A model generated the notes under the pieces. The model saw only the letters and a list, made by a program, of their open reading frames with translations, was not told the origin of the DNA and ran no database searches. This document shows positions 58,706-64,000 of a DNA stretch of 64,000 bases, in pieces; position 1 is the stretch's first letter; each line of letters begins with the position of its first letter. The position numbers were made by a program, and so were the translations under genes. The stretch covers positions 1,612,001-1,676,000 of the forward strand of contig CP137325.1 in NCBI GenBank assembly GCA_033182465.1, given 5' to 3'. This DNA comes from Sanghuangporus weigelae (taxonomy: Eukaryota; Basidiomycota; Agaricomycetes; Hymenochaetales; Hymenochaetaceae).

Positions 58706-60118
58706 AATTTTTCTACCACAATCATGTCGGACGACCAGGGAATGCATAAGAAATGAAAATGAAGCGAAAAAGAATGTCGCTCCACAGGGGTCTCTCGCAG
58801 AGGGCTTGGCTTGGTGCCTCGCCCATCTGCTCAATTCCCCCATTCACTCCATGAGAGGGCCTCATGGTGGCCTTGGCTTTTGCCTGGTCCACATGCTTGG
58901 CCCTCTGTATAGGGGCTGGCACCCTACTATACTTACATTCCCCTCAAGAATCGTCGTCCCAACAATTCACGGGTAGATTGGCGAATTGTGTCTCCCTACA
59001 CAATGAGACAATCTACCCTACAGAAAATTGCAGGTAGACGGGGAAGGGTGAGTAAATGATCATCAGGGTTGAAGGCATGTCCCCAAAGCCTACGTAGGAT
59101 TGATAGGCACACCCCCAAAACCTATACCGTGGTCCTTCTCTAGGTTGGACGTCGTCATGAGCGAAGAGATTATGAGTGCAAAAGATGATTAGGTCATTGA
59201 GCTCTCGCTCGGTATCGGATATACATGGCGGGTTTTGCTGGGCAGTAGTAATTAGCACTAGTGAGCAAATACTAGATGTACGCTAGGGGTTGCCGATTTG
59301 AATAGTTTGATTTTTGTTATTGTCGGAACGAAGACATGTCGCACAATCTCTAACACATAGGGCCTCAGTGGACGCAAAGGGTGCTGCATCGAGTGTTCTT
59401 CAGACACACCTGCTCTCGTATTGGCGAACGACTATGGCGTCATCGGATGCTTCCCCATAGGCAGTCATGAACTTTGGGATGTCGCCAGTGGGTGACCAGT
59501 GCTGCCAGCAACCATAAGGAATGCACTCTTGTCATGGGCTTATTGCCTGCAGTCGTGGGACTTATTGCCATGGTACAGTACACGGGGTGGCTCCTTTTGT
59601 GGAGCAACGATCAGATTGAACACCTTCACCCGTAGGACAGACATTACATCTATATAGACGACCTGAGATAACTGCAGGGATCCACCCACCCCTTAAGGCT
59701 TGGGCATTCGGAGAACCCGTTGGTGCCCAAGTTGGTCATTGTTAGAAATTGCTTTAGTCAGCATTATAGTATGCACGTGACAGCATACAAGCAAGATGTA
59801 TACATGCTCATCAAGAACACTCGAAGCCATGACAAAGAGTATAGTTAACCAAGGACAAGCCAGTGAATGGCCAGAAGTAAAGGACTGTGAGAAATGTCAA
59901 CAAGCACATCAAATTGGATGGGACATTTACTGTACATAATTACATCAATCCTGATGACCGAAGTATTATAAATGAACTTCGATATATGAGCAACACACAG
60001 GGTATTCCCAGGATACATTGTACAAGATAGTATAGAGAAGCCTAATCCAGGATATATAACATATGAACATATGATAGCGATATTCTCACATGACAAATGA
60101 GATTACTTAATGAACACG
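58706..60118. other. Transposon-rich spacer, no gene
   Basis: A second ACATTCCCCTCAAG motif at about 58932-58945 repeats the polypurine-tract sequence next to 58143, which suggests a nested or truncated element. Nothing else is recognised. Confidence 0.4.
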
Positions 60119-61460
60119 GTGTATAATCGATAGAGTGGGTGGACAATCGGACTAGGTCTGTAGGTGCGATTCTAGCAGGCTAGGGTGTTCGATCCTATAG
60201 GGAGCAAGCGAGAATGAATCGGGGTAACCAAACAAAGAAGGGTGATCTGGAAGACTCCCCTGAGATAGACCGAGACTCCGGCCTACTCTGTAGGAACCAC
60301 AGTCAGTTGGAATAGCTCCGGCCGGAACGGTCGGGGTGAACTGTCAGAGAGGTGGGATGTGAATGAGCATCTAGGTCCGTACTCTTGTGACCAAGCAACG
60401 GGAATCTATCTAAAAAGGGAAGAAAGGGGGAGCGAATACACGTAGGCAAGATGTGATACTCAATGGTCATCTAGACAGACCAATCCGGACGTGCTGCAGT
60501 AAACTGAGTGAATACTTCAGCAACTTGATCACCTCGGAGATGAGTTGACAAAGAAAGAAGACAAGATGAGAGTATCCGAGTCACTCCCGGGACGTCCGGA
60601 CTAGTCTAGACAAGGAAGACGAGACACCCAAAGTGGGTACTACAACTTTCTATGAATGACAGAGTCGGTCGGGACGGTCTGAGAGGCTTCAGAACAGAAG
60701 ATATGTGCGCTGAACAGATCTCTGGTATTTGCTATCTGAAAACTACGACATCTGGGCGGGTTTTATAGACTATGTGAGACCAAAACATGTACAAAACGAC
60801 TGATCTGGGACTAAGGGAGGATCGTGACAAGATGTGAGGTGGAACACAATAAAACCACAACAAGAAACGTGAAACCGACGAGACAGAAGTCTAGTGGACT
60901 ACAGGAAACTGTAAAAAAAGATGAAATCATAGCAAGGAGTGTGAAACTGACACAATAAGGGTCAGATGGACTGCAAGGAACTGTGAAACAACATGAAAAC
61001 TGTCCAGGAAGGGTCCTCCGAATGGCGCACTCAAGTCAGCGAACAAACTGGACGGAGTGATCAATTGGATGTACCAATTGGCAAACTCCAATCGGAAGTC
61101 CGAACCTCGGAGGCCACTTCGGTAATGTCTGAACAATGGAGCACACCTCGTGGAATGTCTAGGATGAAGGTATGCAACCGTTTGGTACCTCAAAACAGGT
61201 CGGAATGGTCCCTGGCAGTGTGAAATGTTGATGAAAAGGCCTAGGGTCCCTTCAGGAGTCTGGGTCCAGGCCTCGGAGTGCCAATATCCACTCGGATGAC
61301 TGAAGCGGTGGTCGGCGAGTGATAGTGTGACAAAGTATAGACAACGAAATATGGCATAGCGCCTATGGTGCAGTATTAGCAGGTCTTCGGGGTCTCGGAA
61401 TGTGACATATGTGCAGAGGAAGGTGAAATGGCGTGAACCGAAATATGTACAAAGTCTCAG
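60119..61460 (+). repeat. Possible gypsy 5' LTR and leader
   Basis: Begins with the motif shared with 55093-55140 and leads to the gypsy polymerase. TTTTATAGAC near 60765 could be a TATA region. No second copy lies within the window, so LTR status is unproven; the matching end would be beyond 64000. Confidence 0.35.
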
Positions 61461-61539
61461 GTGCGTCCTAAGGTATGGCAGACTGCTCGGAAGGATCAAA
61501 TCGAGTTGTATATACCCTTTGGGACTGTTGGAGTCACTC

Positions 61540-62790
61540 GGGCGGCTGATACACCAGTGTGTTGGACACTGGTAAAGTATGTACAATACTCGACCGCTGA
61601 CGCCTGGAATAGCGGTGTGCGCTACAATGAGCTCATCGATAAGGTCAAGGATGCTAAGTATATCACCAAGCTCAATGTCCATTGGGGATATTATAACATC
61701 TGGATCCATGAAGGCGACAAGTGGAAAGCAGCGTTCAGGATGAACCTGGGTCTATTCGAACTGACGGTGATGTTCTTCGGCTTATGCAATGCACCGGCAA
61801 CTTTCCAGGGATTCATGAATGATATCTTTCGAGAATTGATTCATGAGGGTATCGTCATCATTTATCTTGACAATATACTCATCTTCTTGAACACCCTGGA
61901 AGAACACCGAGAACAAACCAGACGAGTCTTCAAAATTCTTCAACATAACAAGCTCTTCCTGAAACCGCAAAAGTGTGAGTTTGAGGTCAGTACAGTAAAA
62001 TACCTCGGACACATCATCAGCAACGGTGGAGTTCGTATGGACCCAAAGAAGACGGTTGCAGTACAAGAATGGCCAACTCCGAGAAACGTCCATGAGTTAC
62101 AACAATTCCTTGGTCTAGGCAATTGGTTACGTCATTTCGTCAAGGACTACAGTTCGGTCATCAAACCACTCACGACTCTGATGGGTAAGGTGGAATGAAA
62201 GTGGGGAGAGGAGGAACAACGGGCGTTCAAGAAGTTGAAGGAGCGGTTGAGTAGTCCCCTGGTGTTAGCAATCCCGAACAATGACAACCCTTTCTGTGTT
62301 GAAGCTGACACATCAGACTTTGCAACAGGTGGCGTACTCCTCCAGAAACAGGAAGGTAAATGGAAGGTTATTGCGTACCGATCGTCGATGCTGTTGGATG
62401 CTGAATGGAACTATGAGATCTACAATAAGGAGATGCTTGCTATTGTCCAGGCACTGAAGGAGTGGCATCAGTACCTCCAAGGAGCCAACAAGTCATTTGA
62501 GGTATAGACTGATCACGCGAACTTGACGTACTTCAGGTCTCTACAAAAGTTAAACCGTTGACAAGCGCATTGGCGACTTGACCTAGCAGAGTTTGACTTC
62601 TCGCTCGTACATAAGCCTGGGAAGACGTTAGGAAAAGCTGACTTATTGTTGCATTGGGCAGATTACGACAAGGGTGAGTATGACAACGAGGGCGTGACAT
62701 TCATTAAGGACAAATGGTTGGTCAGAGGGACAGTAAAGACATCGAGGGATGCGCTTGTTGCAAGATCAGAGAGGCACAAGAGAAGTTAGA
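61540..62790 (+). pseudogene. Ty3/gypsy reverse transcriptase and RNase H
   Basis: The plus strand reads ITKLNVHWGYYNIWIHEGDK, WKAAFRMNLGLFELTVMFFG, LCNAPATFQGFMNDIFREL and IIYLDNILIF, the palm of a gypsy reverse transcriptase. YLDN replaces the catalytic YxDD and HWGYYN replaces DLRWGYNN, so both metal-binding sites are damaged. Connection and RNase H follow: LGLGNWLRHFVKDYSSVIKP, a stop after MGKVE (62196-62198), EADTSDFATGGVLLQKQ, YSxxMLDAEWNYEIYNKEML-like, a stop at about 62505, and HKPGKTLGKADLL. Upstream gag and downstream integrase are not recognisable. A dead copy. Confidence 0.85.
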
Positions 62791-64000
62791 TGCGAAGGAC
62801 AGACCATTGAACTTAGTGTTCAAGGATAGCCTGTGGAGGAAAGAGGTGACAGTCAAGCTGTCAGGGGCAATGACAAAGAGGTTCTGGAACGTTGAAACTC
62901 CTTGGAACTGTCTGTTAGCAGAGGAGTGTCGCAGTTCTGTTGGGGGCTGTTCTGTAAGATTGAGACGAATGGAATAGCAGAAGGGTGACTATAGGCCAAA
63001 GCTGGGGTGATTCCGAAGGGTTGAGCTAGGTTCCGAAGCGGTTTCGGAGGGGATGAGTGAGTTGAGATTGAAGGCTGCTGAAAGCATGCGAGGGTGGGGA
63101 TTTGAGCGGAGAAAAGAAGCTGAGAAGCAAGCGGGAGAAGTCGAGGCGAGGGGGATCAGCGGTGGCGATACGATGGTACAAACAATGTCCTCACAGGTAA
63201 CCCTTCGATGGATTCGAACCCTGGGGAGTAATGACGATGAGACGAAGCTTGGGACAAATATTTCCGAAGCTTAGAACGAAGCTAGAGTGATCCTACGAGG
63301 ATCCGATACGATGCGACGGGATGCAATGAAACGCGAGGTGTTGCGCAGCATAACGATGTGATACAACGCGGAACAGAGCGGGGGGGGGACGAGAGTTGAA
63401 TAAGGGGACCAGTAAGTTGCGGGTAGAGACTCTAACAGCAATGCGAGTCGAACTGAGCACACTGATCTCGGAACACGACTGCTAGGCAGGGGTCTCGGGA
63501 CGAATGTAACAGAACTATCGTATATTTGATAGAGACAAGAGTGGCAAAGTGAGTACAGTGAGAGTCGAGGTGTTTTGACTGTAGCAAGGAGAGAAGACGA
63601 GTAGGACTAGAACTGGGCTTTCGGGTCCAGACTTGACTCCTGTACTGATTTGTGAGCCAGACTCAACTCCCCTACACAAATAGATCGTCTATTTATAACA
63701 TTGTCCATCCTGAGCCTTCGAAGCATCAGGGACCATAAACGAAGAGAAGTCGGAAGGCATATCTCAAAGGGGAGCATGGAGAACAAAAGATGAGGTGGAC
63801 ATATCTGGAAAGTGGCAAGCACATAGATCATGGGGCATAAAACAAAATATGAGCGCATATAGAACATAGAGGGGAGAAGTCGGAGCGCATTGCATCGGAT
63901 CAAAGCTTGGGAGGCGTCGGGCGTCGGTCCTGAGTCTCACAATTCAAATCTTGGGCTTGGGACTGATAAGACAAGTCGGTTGAGCCTTCCTTTGTGGAGT
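62791..64000. other. Right end of window, no supported gene
   Basis: Presumably the decayed downstream half of the gypsy element. 63290-63340 is a loose run of GATRCG-like repeats. Open frames at 63053-63274 and 63607-63903 have no domain. Confidence 0.35.

Noticed and set aside
60927-61709. Open frame of 260 codons on the minus strand
   Set aside because: It runs antisense into the gypsy reverse transcriptase and shows no domain; composition makes stops rare here.
63200-63230. GGTTCGAATCC-like B box on the minus strand, possible tRNA
   Set aside because: The T-stem does not pair and no A box or acceptor stem is found at the right distance.

Overview
The window reads as nuclear DNA of a filamentous basidiomycete, probably an Agaricomycete. 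Genes carry several short introns (about 35-80 nt, GT-AG with two GC-AG cases), and the families present are typical of mushrooms: F-box paralogues, seven-helix membrane proteins, FunK1-type kinases, UstYa/DUF3328 oxidases, an Rrm4-type RNA-binding protein, and copia, gypsy and DDE elements. There is no sign of operons, plasmids or prokaryotic signals. All exon models were built by hand from splice consensus and frame closure; none was checked against transcripts.

Layout. 1-2746: two tandem, decayed seven-helix membrane protein genes. 2750-3931: an F-box fragment on the minus strand. 3932-8382: no supported gene. 8383-9689: a disordered protein ending in a PNRC-like proline motif, followed by about 2 kb of pyrimidine-rich DNA. 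12000-16440 and 24380-27260: five related F-box genes or relics, with signs of a segmental duplication; only the last is close to intact. Between the two blocks lies an accessory cluster (16792-24025): a short secreted peptide, a UstYa-like protein lacking motif histidines, a membrane-anchored beta-lactamase-like hydrolase, a second UstYa-like protein with both motifs intact, a seven-helix protein and a single-pass membrane protein. 27933-28570 encodes a very small kinase-like protein.

30600-44750 is a conserved block, all on the minus strand: MAK5/DDX24 helicase (60S ribosome assembly), an Rrm4-type protein (three RRMs plus MLLE repeats, as in endosomal mRNA transport), the spindle-checkpoint protein MAD3 with an unusual array of ABBA-like motifs, and a FunK1 kinase.

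45002-64000 is transposon territory. An old copia element has both LTRs, a 5-bp target duplication, a primer site matching the initiator-tRNA anticodon arm, and many stops. Its integrase is split by a 3-kb GC-rich insertion made of four modules in the order A, C, inverted A, inverted C, carrying 27-bp minisatellites. To the right are a broken DDE transposase, an LTR-like repeat, a divergent tandem duplication and a gypsy polymerase with a damaged catalytic motif.

The points most worth following are the MAD3 motif array, the UstYa/secreted-peptide neighbourhood, the four-module insertion and the minimal kinase-like gene.
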